Shown: positions 1 through 5,880, numbered from the stretch's first letter. The stretch is DNA of 7,246 nucleotides from a bacterium UBP6_UBA1209 (GCA_002309575.1 DBXP01000049.1:1-7246); one strand, 5' to 3'. The notes: generated by a model not told the origin, from the letters alone. Numbers and translations: made by a program.

Positions 1-97
1 TGCGTTTTGCCTCTGCTTCCGCTTCGGCTCTGCGTTTTGCCTCTGCCTCTGCTGCAGCTTTGCGTTTTGCCTCGGCTTCTGCTTCGGCTCTGCGTTT
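1..97 (-). repeat. 30-nt tandem repeat encoding KRRAEAEAEA units
   Basis: Three full 30-nt units (97-68, 67-38, 37-8 on the minus strand) plus the start of a fourth each encode ten residues, KR[RK]A followed by alternating Ala and Glu. The units differ at several bases, so the array is diverged. It runs off the left edge and its full copy number cannot be seen. The product should be a single long charged alpha-helix or coiled coil. Confidence 0.9.
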
Positions 98-715
98 TTC
101 GGCTGCAGACGCCTCTTCGACATCGATTTCGACCTCGAGATCCGCTTTGACGCTGTCATCGGAAACCAGACGGACTGTTCCGCGTTTCTCGCCGTCAGCA
201 GCCATGTAGCCTTCAGGACTCTCGATTATCTTGTTCGACGCCATGAGGGAGAGCTCCTCCCTTGTCGGAAGCCTCCATGTTGAGATCCCGAACTGTCCGC
301 GATGGTTCATCTGCGTGATAACGCCTTTGGGTTCGAACTCGAATTCACCGAGATCTTTCGGGAAAACTTTCAGATAGTCGTAAAGCGAAATCGGTGTCTT
401 CTCGCGTTTTGCAAGCTCGGCGGCGCTATCCTTTTCAGTTACCAGACGGACGATCCCCTTTTTTTCGCCGTCAGACGCCATATATCCCTCAGCGCTTTCG
501 ATCAAACCTTCGGAGACCATCAGGGAAAGCTCGCCGTTGGTCGGAAGGCGCCAGGTGTTGTAGCCACACTGGGAGATCCTGTTGATCTGCTCGATCACGA
601 CATTCGGAACCGAGACAAAAGTCCCGAGATCCTTAGGAAAAATTTTCAAATAATCATAAATCACAAAAGGCACTGAGTCTGCCGACTTGGCCTTTTTTTC
701 AGGCATACGCCCCAT
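1..715 (-). CDS. Protein with two WRLPT (DUF1566-like) modules and a charged repeat tail, C-terminus cut by window edge
   Basis: This frame is open from an ATG at 715 to the window edge, giving 238 codons with no stop seen. Residues 20-94 and 112-186 are a gapless duplication at a 92-residue offset. Each copy begins YDYLK[IV]FPKDLG, carries TWRLPT..ELSLM in the middle, and ends EGYMA.DGEK.G.VRLV. The WRLPT..EL core followed by a terminal VRLV strand is typical of DUF1566/Lcl-type domains with a C-type-lectin-like fold; that assignment is inference. From residue 207 the chain is a 10-residue repeat of the type KRRAEAEAEA, which should form a long charged helix. No signal peptide or membrane segment is visible at the N-terminus, so this part may be cytoplasmic. 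The start at 715 is favoured over the ATG at 706 because AGGAGG sits 5 nt upstream of it. The gene has its own promoter. Function is unknown. Confidence 0.85.
   Translation of the reverse strand, partial: MGRMPEKKAKSADSVPFVIYDYLKIFPKDLGTFVSVPNVVIEQINRISQCGYNTWRLPTNGELSLMVSEGLIESAEGYMASDGEKKGIVRLVTEKDSAAELAKREKTPISLYDYLKVFPKDLGEFEFEPKGVITQMNHRGQFGISTWRLPTREELSLMASNKIIESPEGYMAADGEKRGTVRLVSDDSVKADLEVEIDVEEASAAEKRRAEAEAEAKRKAAAEAEAKRRAEAEAEAKR
158..382 (-). repeat. Second copy of the 75-residue WRLPT module
   Basis: This stretch encodes residues 112-186 of the leftmost gene. It aligns without gaps to residues 20-94 (434-658), sharing YDYLK.FPKDLG, TWRLPT, ELSLM, IES.EGYMA and VRLV. The DNA has diverged well beyond the protein, so the duplication is old and maintained by selection rather than recent. 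Confidence 0.85.
434..658 (-). repeat. First copy of the 75-residue WRLPT module
   Basis: This stretch encodes residues 20-94 of the leftmost gene and is the partner of the copy at 158-382. Its central segment holds a cysteine (C50 in ISQCGYNTWRLPT) that the second copy lacks. Confidence 0.85.
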
Positions 716-720
716 AAAAA

Positions 721-726
721 CCTCCT
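721..726 (-). promoter_or_regulatory. Ribosome binding site AGGAGG that decides the start at 715
   Basis: A perfect AGGAGG reads on the minus strand, separated by TTTTT from the ATG at 715. The next in-frame ATG (706) would be 14 nt away, so 715 is the better start. Confidence 0.8.
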
Positions 727-750
727 GCTTCGGTCATTTTTGGCCAAAGC
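727..750 (-). promoter_or_regulatory. Leader hairpin immediately upstream of the ribosome binding site
   Basis: On the minus strand GCTTTGG and CCGAAGC can pair as 7 bp with one G-U, around a 10-nt loop. The stem ends one base before AGGAGG and begins about where transcription from the promoter at 756-783 should start. It could protect the 5' end of the mRNA or tune access to the ribosome binding site. The pairing is seen; the role is inferred. Confidence 0.5.
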
Positions 751-755
751 GGCAG

Positions 756-783
756 ATTATACTTAAAACAAATGCAACGTAAA
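756..783 (-). promoter_or_regulatory. Sigma70-type promoter for the WRLPT-repeat gene
   Basis: The minus strand has a perfect -10 box TATAAT (761-756) with a weaker -35 TTTACG (783-778) at 16-bp spacing. Transcription would start near 749, leaving a leader of about 34 nt before the ATG at 715. It lies in the 112-nt gap after the radical SAM gene, so the last minus-strand gene is probably expressed separately from the purB cluster. Confidence 0.6.
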
Positions 784-827
784 AAATAATTGTAGCAAAG
801 TGCCGGGAAATACCGATTTTTCAAAAA

Positions 828-1751
828 TCAGCTGTCATAAAAATGCACCCTGATCTGAGGAAAAGCGCGTTTTGCCATGTTGAAGGAGGTCTCCCAGGCC
901 TTCGGAAGCGCGAAGTCAAGCTCACCGCGTGCGGCAAGCCGCTCTACGGCAAGTTTGACAACGACTTGAAAGAGATTTTTCGGATAGATTCCGGGGATAC
1001 CGTCCGCCTGGGGAAGCCCTATCCTGATGACCGGGATCTGCAGGCGCATCGCTTCGGTAAAGAGCGTCGTCGTTCTTTCCAATATCTCGGAAACACTTGA
1101 CATTTTGACCATACCCGCCTCGAGGTCCCGGAAGATCCTGGTCCCTGCAAGCGGGACGAAGGGATAGATCCGGATAAAGTCGGGCATCAGCTTTCCGAGC
1201 GATCCGACAGTAAGTGCGGCATCCTCTTCGCTCTCTCCGGGGAAGCCCGTCATAAACTGGAGGCCGACCTTGATCGAATTTTTTCTTAACAAATCCAAAG
1301 ACTTGACAACTTCATCTGTTCCGTGCCCGCGGGCCATTTTCAAAAGCAGACCGTCGCTCATCGACTGAACTCCGAGTTCGACCGTCTCAAAGCGGTAGTG
1401 TATAAGCTCAGAAGCGATTTTTTCGTCGATAGCGTCAGGCCTTGTCGAGCAGCGGAGCGCGTCCGCCACACCATTTTTGACAAACTTGAAGGCGCGGCCG
1501 GCATAGGATCTCATCAAATCGGACGGCAGCGCGGTAAAGCTTCCGCCGTAAAACGATATCTCGCACCTTTTCCTGGGCTTCGACCACGAAAGATATTCGG
1601 CTACAGTTCTGTCTATCTCCTCAGGCAAGGGCTGACGAGCTCCAGTGATCTCACGCTGGTTGCAGAAGGCGCACCTTTCCTGGCAGCCGAGATGAGGAAT
1701 AAATATCGGGATTATCAGCGGTTTTTCACCGGAAACAGTAAATCTGAACAT
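828..1751 (-). CDS. Radical SAM protein of the Elp3/MiaB/NifB type
   Basis: This 307-residue protein binds a [4Fe-4S] cluster through C-x3-C-x2-C near the N-terminus (CQERCAFC, C23, C27 and C30 counted from the ATG), right after IPIFIPHLG. Further family marks are SFYGGSFT, CSTRPDAID, VELGVQSM, the ARGH motif, GLQFMTGFPGE and VIRIGL near the C-terminus. This is the set seen in stand-alone Elp3-like radical SAM proteins annotated in many anaerobes. No acetyltransferase domain follows, so it is not a full tRNA-modifying Elp3. The substrate is unknown. The ATG overlaps the preceding stop as TGATG; a GTG three bases earlier (1754) is equally possible as GTGA. No ribosome binding site is evident, which fits translational coupling to the EEP lipoprotein gene. 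The C-terminal segment after VIRIGL looks divergent from the relatives I know. Confidence 0.9.
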   Translation of the reverse strand: MFRFTVSGEKPLIIPIFIPHLGCQERCAFCNQREITGARQPLPEEIDRTVAEYLSWSKPRKRCEISFYGGSFTALPSDLMRSYAGRAFKFVKNGVADALRCSTRPDAIDEKIASELIHYRFETVELGVQSMSDGLLLKMARGHGTDEVVKSLDLLRKNSIKVGLQFMTGFPGESEEDAALTVGSLGKLMPDFIRIYPFVPLAGTRIFRDLEAGMVKMSSVSEILERTTTLFTEAMRLQIPVIRIGLPQADGIPGIYPKNLFQVVVKLAVERLAARGELDFALPKAWETSFNMAKRAFPQIRVHFYDS

Positions 1752-2851
1752 CACTCGAAAGAAAATGTCGCACGAAGCGCCGCGTGGTCGGAGGGGTCAA
1801 GCGAATAGTAGCTCGGCGAATTTTTGATGACCTCTGCCGATTTCGGGACATAGCTTCCGGTTGCTGTAACAGCCTGAAAAATGTGGTCGAGCGCGATCGC
1901 CTCGCCGTGGTAGTAGTAGGTCGCCTGATCAAGTTCGGGAAGATCCGACGCTACACGCAGCAGTGAGTCGGAAGATTCAAGGATCTCAACAGGTTCCGAA
2001 CCCGGCGTGTCGTTAAGGTCGCCGCCTAAAACTATCAGTGCCTGCGGATTCTGTTCAGCTACACGTTCCAAAATCTTTACCGCGGCCCTCGCTTCGGCAA
2101 GCCTGCGTGAGCTGTCGTCTTCGTTTTTCGACTTGAAATGGGCGGAAAAAACAATGATTTCGCGGCATCCGAGCTTGATATGGATCTCTAGGAAGGTGTG
2201 GGAGAAGGTCGTTTTGCCGCCGTCGCACTCCGGGCAGTCGATCTGCTCGACATGCTTGTTCCGGTAGGTGATCTCGCCCTTCGTCATCACTCCGGTATCG
2301 AGAGAGGCGTCGTAACCCTTTTCACCGAGATACCAGGCGTCGAATTTGCCGCCGGCAGCCTCAAAAAGGTCGGCAAGACAGCTCTCCTTTTCGATCTCCT
2401 GAAGCAGGATGATGTCGGCGTCGATCTTCTCGACCGCCTCGGCAAGCCAGGCGACCCGCGTGCTGTATTCCGAAGCGCTGAGCACCTCCTCGAAGTCGGA
2501 CGAAGTGCAGTTGCCCGTGTCGCAGACAGTGTCGAAAAAGAGGTGCGTGTTGTAGGTCGCGATCCTGACATCGGAGATCTTCGGCTCGCATTCAGGCTCG
2601 TCGTCGGGCTCTCCGCTCTCTTCGTCCGGTTCTACGGTGTCGCCGATATCTGTCGGCTCGGGATCTCCCCCGGTATCTCCGTCAGTCTCCCCGGTCCCGG
2701 TATCTCCGTCAGATCCGCCGGCATCTCCGTCTGTCTCTGCGGAATCATCATTTCCCGGCTGCACGGTATCTGAATCTGCGGCTCCCGTTTTTTCGCCGGA
2801 AGAGCAGCTCAGCGCAAAAGCAGCAAGTAAAATCAGCAACATACGTTTCAT
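1751..2851 (-). CDS. Lipoprotein with an endonuclease/exonuclease/phosphatase (EEP) domain
   Basis: The 366-residue product starts with a lipoprotein signal: a KR pair, a hydrophobic stretch and FALSC, with C16 as the likely lipidated cysteine. Residues 17-90 are an acidic Gly/Asp/Thr/Pro linker. Residues 92-366 carry the EEP (DNase I/exonuclease III) fold. Visible motifs are ATYNTHLF (N101), LLQEIE (E152, metal ligand), FSAHFKS (H238), GGDLNDTP (D278 and N280), LDHIF (D322, H323) and the closing SDHAAL (D355, H356). All expected catalytic positions are present, so it should be active, anchored to a membrane and facing out of the cytoplasm. Substrate cannot be told from sequence: DNA, RNA, phosphoinositide-like and sphingomyelin-like substrates all occur in the superfamily. 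The ribosome binding site AAGGTG overlaps the stop of the deiminase gene 8 nt upstream. Confidence 0.9.
   Translation of the reverse strand: MKRMLLILLAAFALSCSSGEKTGAADSDTVQPGNDDSAETDGDAGGSDGDTGTGETDGDTGGDPEPTDIGDTVEPDEESGEPDDEPECEPKISDVRIATYNTHLFFDTVCDTGNCTSSDFEEVLSASEYSTRVAWLAEAVEKIDADIILLQEIEKESCLADLFEAAGGKFDAWYLGEKGYDASLDTGVMTKGEITYRNKHVEQIDCPECDGGKTTFSHTFLEIHIKLGCREIIVFSAHFKSKNEDDSSRRLAEARAAVKILERVAEQNPQALIVLGGDLNDTPGSEPVEILESSDSLLRVASDLPELDQATYYYHGEAIALDHIFQAVTATGSYVPKSAEVIKNSPSYYSLDPSDHAALRATFSFE
2637..2668 (-). repeat. Linker segment nearly identical to one in the neighbouring gene
   Basis: These 32 nt match 3038-3069 in the deiminase gene with two mismatches and in the same reading frame. 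They encode GDPEPTDIGDT here and GDPEPTDTGDT there. The identity extends to synonymous positions, which suggests shared origin by local duplication or gene conversion. Confidence 0.75.
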
Positions 2852-2855
2852 GAAA

Positions 2856-2861
2856 CACCTT
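2856..2861 (-). promoter_or_regulatory. Ribosome binding site overlapping a stop codon
   Basis: AAGGTG on the minus strand overlaps the TAA stop of the deiminase gene and lies 4 nt before the ATG of the EEP lipoprotein gene. Translation of the two is probably coupled. Confidence 0.6.
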
Positions 2862-4434
2862 AAACAAGCGTAAGTGAGCAGCCGCCGTCCTTCTCCTCAC
2901 CTTTATCAGGTTCCGGATCGTCATCAAAGCTGACATCGCCGTCACTCTCTCCGTCAGCCGGATCGGTGTCGCCAGTGTCCGACGGATCGGTGTCGCCGGT
3001 ATCTGTCGGCTCAGAATCGCCCGTGTCTGAAGGTTCAGTGTCGCCGGTATCTGTCGGCTCGGGGTCTCCGGTGTCAGACGGATCAGTGTCGCCCGTGTCT
3101 GAAGGATCGGGATCTTCATCAACAGTTTCGCCGTTGCAGCCAGTCGTGTCGAAGGTGCAGTCATCGGTGCATCTTAAAATTCCGGATTCGAGACCGAGCG
3201 AAAGGCAGTCCTGACCGTTCACAAAGGTCCCGTCGCACTCCTCGTCTCCGTCGATCACGCCGTTCCCGCATTCGCTGTAATCCTTGACCGGGATCTGCAT
3301 CGTCGTGCAGTGGATCGAGCCGCCCCAGACGATCATTTCGTTAGAGTCCACGCCGATTACATTGTGGCGAGGGAGCAGCTTCCTGTAGATCTTCAGAGCC
3401 TCCTCATCTGTGCCGCGGCCGTAAACCGGGACTATGACCGTATCGTTCACGATCGTCGAATTCGTGTGGGTATACTGGACACGGCTGCTGTCGCCCCAGT
3501 ACTGGTAATCTCCGAAAGTCATCGGGATCCTTACGATTTTCCACTGGCCTCCGTCGGGTTTCGGAGTCTCGGAATAATACTTCGCCGCCTTGTCGAGAGC
3601 GTTGATCTCGGCATTCGTCGCACCGAGTTCCTGCGTCGAATAGGAGACGATGATGGTATCCTGGTCGAGGATCTTCGAGAACATGTCGATGTGCGTCGTT
3701 CCCTCGTTCGGAAGCGGCTCCGGCGTGTAAAGCCCGCTGCAGTTGAGATAATCTCTGTAGACAGCGCGGATCTCCTCCTCAGTCATGTGGTAATAGCCGG
3801 TGTTTTCCTCCATCATTCCGGTCGAAGCCCAGCAGGTCCCGTAACCGTCGGTCATGAAGTTTCCGCCCTCGGTATGGAGCCCTGTCGAAAAAATTTCATC
3901 GTCCCAAAGCTCTGAGAGGTAATCGTTCATCGCGTTGTCGTTCTGACGCTCGTCGTAGTATTCGTTGTTGATCAGGATGCGCACACCGTCAGCGTATGCA
4001 TACCACGGACCGTAATCGCGGGTCCAGTTCGCATCGTACTTTTTCTTGATAAATTCGACGCTGCCCGTCATTATGCCGGCATTCTGAAGCTTGTTCAGGA
4101 CTCTGTTTTTTTCTGTGTCGTTCTTGACGATTATGTATGCGATCGCACCAGATTCGATAATTGCCGAAGTCATCGCAAGATAGTAAGGTTCAAGGTCCGA
4201 ATAGCTGGATCCGGTCGGAAACTGGATCAGCACGCCTTCGACAGCCGTATATTCAGCCGGCATGTAGAGATCCTGCGCAAACGGAGCGGTCTTCGGAACA
4301 TAATTTTTTACATTCGCCGACGATCTCGCACCTGTATTCCACGCAGGAAGCGGTCCCTCTCCGGGATCACCAGCAAAAAGAGCGCCGCCTAAAAGCAGCA
4401 CACATAAAAATACAATAAAACCAAGCTTTTTCAT
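2860..4434 (-). CDS. Secreted peptidylarginine/agmatine deiminase-family enzyme with cysteine-rich module and repeat tail
   Basis: This 524-residue protein has a signal peptide (KK, hydrophobic core to about A21), then a deiminase domain at about residues 50-385. Catalytic marks of the PAD_porph/agmatine deiminase family are all present: MPAEYTAVEGVLI, TRDYGPW (D140), EGGNF, THIDMF (H248, D250), HTNST (N325) and the nucleophile in GGSIHCTTMQIP (C376). The enzyme should hydrolyse a guanidino group, giving citrulline or a carbamoyl product plus ammonia. Export favours free or peptidyl arginine over cytosolic agmatine, but this is inference. Residues 388-435 form a six-cysteine module with CGNG..DGDEECDG and CTDDCTFDTTGC, as in Myxococcota-type repeats (DUF4215-like). 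Residues 443-490 are six 8-residue repeats. The chain ends in DGGCSLTLV. The start is fixed by AAGGAG 8 nt upstream; the ATG overlaps the purB stop (TAATG). Confidence 0.9.
   Translation of the reverse strand: MKKLGFIVFLCVLLLGGALFAGDPGEGPLPAWNTGARSSANVKNYVPKTAPFAQDLYMPAEYTAVEGVLIQFPTGSSYSDLEPYYLAMTSAIIESGAIAYIIVKNDTEKNRVLNKLQNAGIMTGSVEFIKKKYDANWTRDYGPWYAYADGVRILINNEYYDERQNDNAMNDYLSELWDDEIFSTGLHTEGGNFMTDGYGTCWASTGMMEENTGYYHMTEEEIRAVYRDYLNCSGLYTPEPLPNEGTTHIDMFSKILDQDTIIVSYSTQELGATNAEINALDKAAKYYSETPKPDGGQWKIVRIPMTFGDYQYWGDSSRVQYTHTNSTIVNDTVIVPVYGRGTDEEALKIYRKLLPRHNVIGVDSNEMIVWGGSIHCTTMQIPVKDYSECGNGVIDGDEECDGTFVNGQDCLSLGLESGILRCTDDCTFDTTGCNGETVDEDPDPSDTGDTDPSDTGDPEPTDTGDTEPSDTGDSEPTDTGDTDPSDTGDTDPADGESDGDVSFDDDPEPDKGEEKDGGCSLTLV
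2965..3108 (-). repeat. 24-nt tandem repeat encoding [DE]P[ST]DTGD[TPS]
   Basis: Six consecutive 8-residue units (residues 443-490 of the deiminase) each carry P-[ST]-DTGD. A degenerate seventh, DPADGES, follows. The array should be an extended acidic spacer between the cysteine-rich module and the C-terminal tail, and its copy number is likely to vary between strains. Confidence 0.9.
3038..3069 (-). repeat. Repeat unit shared with the EEP lipoprotein linker
   Basis: This is the partner of 2637-2668: 30 of 32 bases are identical, in the same frame and orientation. It lies inside the 24-nt tandem array of the deiminase gene. Confidence 0.75.
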
Positions 4435-5810
4435 TACATTATCTCCTTGTTTTCACTATAAAACCTGTCGACAAGAGCCTCCGCCGCACCGAGATAGGTC
4501 GCCGGAGTCATCTCCTTCAGCTTTGCCTTGACATCTATGGGGACCCGCTCCAGAGAGTCGATAAAATCCGCCAGGATCCTGGAATCGACACGATTGCCGC
4601 GGGTCAGCTCCTTCAGCTTTTCATAGGGGTTCTCCTCTCCGTAGACCCGCATGACGGTCTGGACCGGCTCGGCGAGAAGCTCAAAATTCGCCGCAAGATC
4701 TCCGGCAAGCCTTTCGCGGTTCACCTCGACCTTGGAAAGCCCTTTCAGGCAGTTTTTGAGGCTTATCACGAGGTGCCCGAAGACAAGCCCGAGGTTGCGG
4801 AGCACCGTCGAATCGGTCAGATCGCGCTGCATTCTCGAATTGAGCAGCTTCACGCTCAGATGTTCTGCCAGAGCGATCACGACGCCCGAATTTCCCTCGC
4901 TGTTTTCAAAGTCGATCGGATTGATTTTGTGCGGCATCGTCGAAGATCCGACCTCGCCAGCCTTCGGTCTCTGTTTGAGGTAGCCGAGCGAAATGTATGT
5001 CCAGAAATCCCGGTCAAGGTCGATAAGCGTCGAGCTGATGCGGATCAGAATGTGGAAAATCTCCGAAATATAGTGGTAATTGTTGATCTGCGTCGTCCAG
5101 AGAAGCGGCTTTGCACCGAGCCTGTTCCTGATAAAATTTTCACTCGCCGCGATCCAGTCCACCTCGGGCATTGCCGCGAAATGAGCGTTCCAGTTGCCTG
5201 TGGCGCCGCTGAATTTGCATTCGATCCCGGCGTTTTTCAGCCGCTCGAGTTCTCGTGTCAGGCGGGCAGAAAAGTTGACTAACTCCTTGCCGACAGTCGT
5301 CGGAGTTGCCGGCTGGCCGTGCGTCCTGGACATCATCGGGGTCGATTTTTCGGCGAGAGCCAGCTCCTTCAGACGGGAGAGAAGCGCCTCCAGATGACGG
5401 ATCACCACGGCGCGTCCTTCGTTGATCATCAGTGCGTACGACGTATTGTTGATATCTTCCGAAGTGCAGCAGAAATGGACCCACTCGCGGAGCCTTCCTA
5501 GCCTGCGGTTGTCAAGCTGGGCCTTGATGTAGTACTCGACCGACTTGACATCGTGGTTCGTGGTCGCCTCGAATGTCTTGACCATTCCTGCGCTTTCGCG
5601 GTTGAAGCCGCGGTCGATCGCTGCGATCGAATCAAGCTCCTGCGGCGTCACGGAATCGAGCTTCAGCTCTCCCAGAATAAAAAGAAGCCACTCGACCTCG
5701 ACGTGAACGCGGTGTCTTATCAGACCGTACTCGGAAAAGATATCGCGAAGCTCCTCTGTGTGCCTGGCGTATCTGCCGTCAACAACGGAAATGCAGTTCA
5801 ATTCATCCAT
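4434..5810 (-). CDS. purB: Adenylosuccinate lyase
   Basis: The product (458 residues from the ATG at 5810) resembles the Escherichia coli type of PurB (456 residues) along its whole length. PurB splits fumarate from SAICAR and from adenylosuccinate, serving both IMP synthesis and the IMP-to-AMP step in the cytoplasm. Matching segments in order are VDGRYARH, FSEYGLIRHRV, TTNHDVKSVEYY, CTSEDINN, SRTHGQPATPTT (catalytic His), GNWNAHFAAMPEVDW, the fumarase-superfamily signature GEVGSSTMPHKINPIDFENSEGN, QRDLTDSTVLRN, LAEPVQTVMR and PYEKLKELTRG. The start at 5810 is preferred over the in-frame ATG at 5822: GGAGGG stands 4 nt before 5810, the upstream ATG lacks a ribosome binding site, and 5810 matches the family's N-terminus. 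It is the first gene of the minus-strand cluster, and its stop overlaps the deiminase start. No sign of truncation. Confidence 0.97.
   Translation of the reverse strand: MDELNCISVVDGRYARHTEELRDIFSEYGLIRHRVHVEVEWLLFILGELKLDSVTPQELDSIAAIDRGFNRESAGMVKTFEATTNHDVKSVEYYIKAQLDNRRLGRLREWVHFCCTSEDINNTSYALMINEGRAVVIRHLEALLSRLKELALAEKSTPMMSRTHGQPATPTTVGKELVNFSARLTRELERLKNAGIECKFSGATGNWNAHFAAMPEVDWIAASENFIRNRLGAKPLLWTTQINNYHYISEIFHILIRISSTLIDLDRDFWTYISLGYLKQRPKAGEVGSSTMPHKINPIDFENSEGNSGVVIALAEHLSVKLLNSRMQRDLTDSTVLRNLGLVFGHLVISLKNCLKGLSKVEVNRERLAGDLAANFELLAEPVQTVMRVYGEENPYEKLKELTRGNRVDSRILADFIDSLERVPIDVKAKLKEMTPATYLGAAEALVDRFYSENKEIM
4443..4448 (-). promoter_or_regulatory. Ribosome binding site of the deiminase gene, inside the purB 3' end
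   Basis: AAGGAG on the minus strand lies within the last codons of purB, 8 nt before the deiminase ATG at 4434. With the TAATG overlap this supports coupled translation. Confidence 0.7.
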
Positions 5811-5814
5811 GTCA

Positions 5815-5820
5815 CCCTCC
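5815..5820 (-). promoter_or_regulatory. purB: Ribosome binding site that decides the purB start
   Basis: GGAGGG on the minus strand ends 4 nt before the ATG at 5810. It overlaps the alternative ATG at 5822, which therefore cannot use it. Confidence 0.75.
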
Positions 5821-5835
5821 ATAATGTTTCGGTGT

Positions 5836-5863
5836 AGTATAGTTTTGCAGACTCTCTTTGCAA
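5836..5863 (-). promoter_or_regulatory. Sigma70-type promoter of purB and the downstream cluster
   Basis: The minus strand has -35 TTGCAA (5863-5858), a 16-bp spacer and -10 TATACT (5841-5836). That is 4/6 and 5/6 matches to consensus. Transcription would begin near 5829, giving a leader of about 19 nt, too short for a riboswitch and consistent with the purB start at 5810. Confidence 0.65.
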
Positions 5864-5864
5864 A
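5844..5864. promoter_or_regulatory. Possible operator: inverted repeat over the purB -35 region
   Basis: TTTGCA and TGCAAA form exact 6-bp inverted arms around a 9-bp spacer. The dyad covers the -35 box and most of the promoter spacer, where a bound repressor would block polymerase. It does not match the known PurR operator order, and AT-rich arms of this size can arise by chance. Confidence 0.25.
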
Positions 5865-5880
5865 CAGCTATTAAATTTTC

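Noticed and set aside
1..97. CRISPR-like or minisatellite array at the left edge
   Set aside because: The 30-nt units are contiguous with no spacers and continue an open reading frame, so they are coding repeats.
302..676. Open plus-strand frame of 124 codons
   Set aside because: It is antisense to the WRLPT-repeat gene, has no ribosome binding site and no recognisable motif, and the minus-strand frame shows a conserved internal duplication.
815..829. Perfect 15-nt palindrome at the stop of the radical SAM gene, considered as a terminator
   Set aside because: The arms are almost all A and T, the central loop would be one base, and no separate U-tract follows a GC-rich stem.
2198..2773. Open plus-strand frame of 191 codons with hydrophobic, repeat-like C-terminus
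   Set aside because: It is antisense to the EEP domain and its acidic linker; the repeat look comes from the linker repeats read backwards.
2748..3164. Frameshift that would restore a membrane helix and Arg cluster to the deiminase C-terminus
   Set aside because: The overlapping frame gives no clean hydrophobic helix plus Arg cluster, and the normal frame ends just before the next gene's ribosome binding site, so a frameshift is not needed.
3310..3915. Open plus-strand frame of 201 codons
   Set aside because: It lies opposite the deiminase catalytic domain, whose motifs are unambiguous. The frame is a codon-bias shadow.
5811..5835. Purine riboswitch in the purB leader
   Set aside because: The predicted leader is only about 19 nt, too short to hold any riboswitch.
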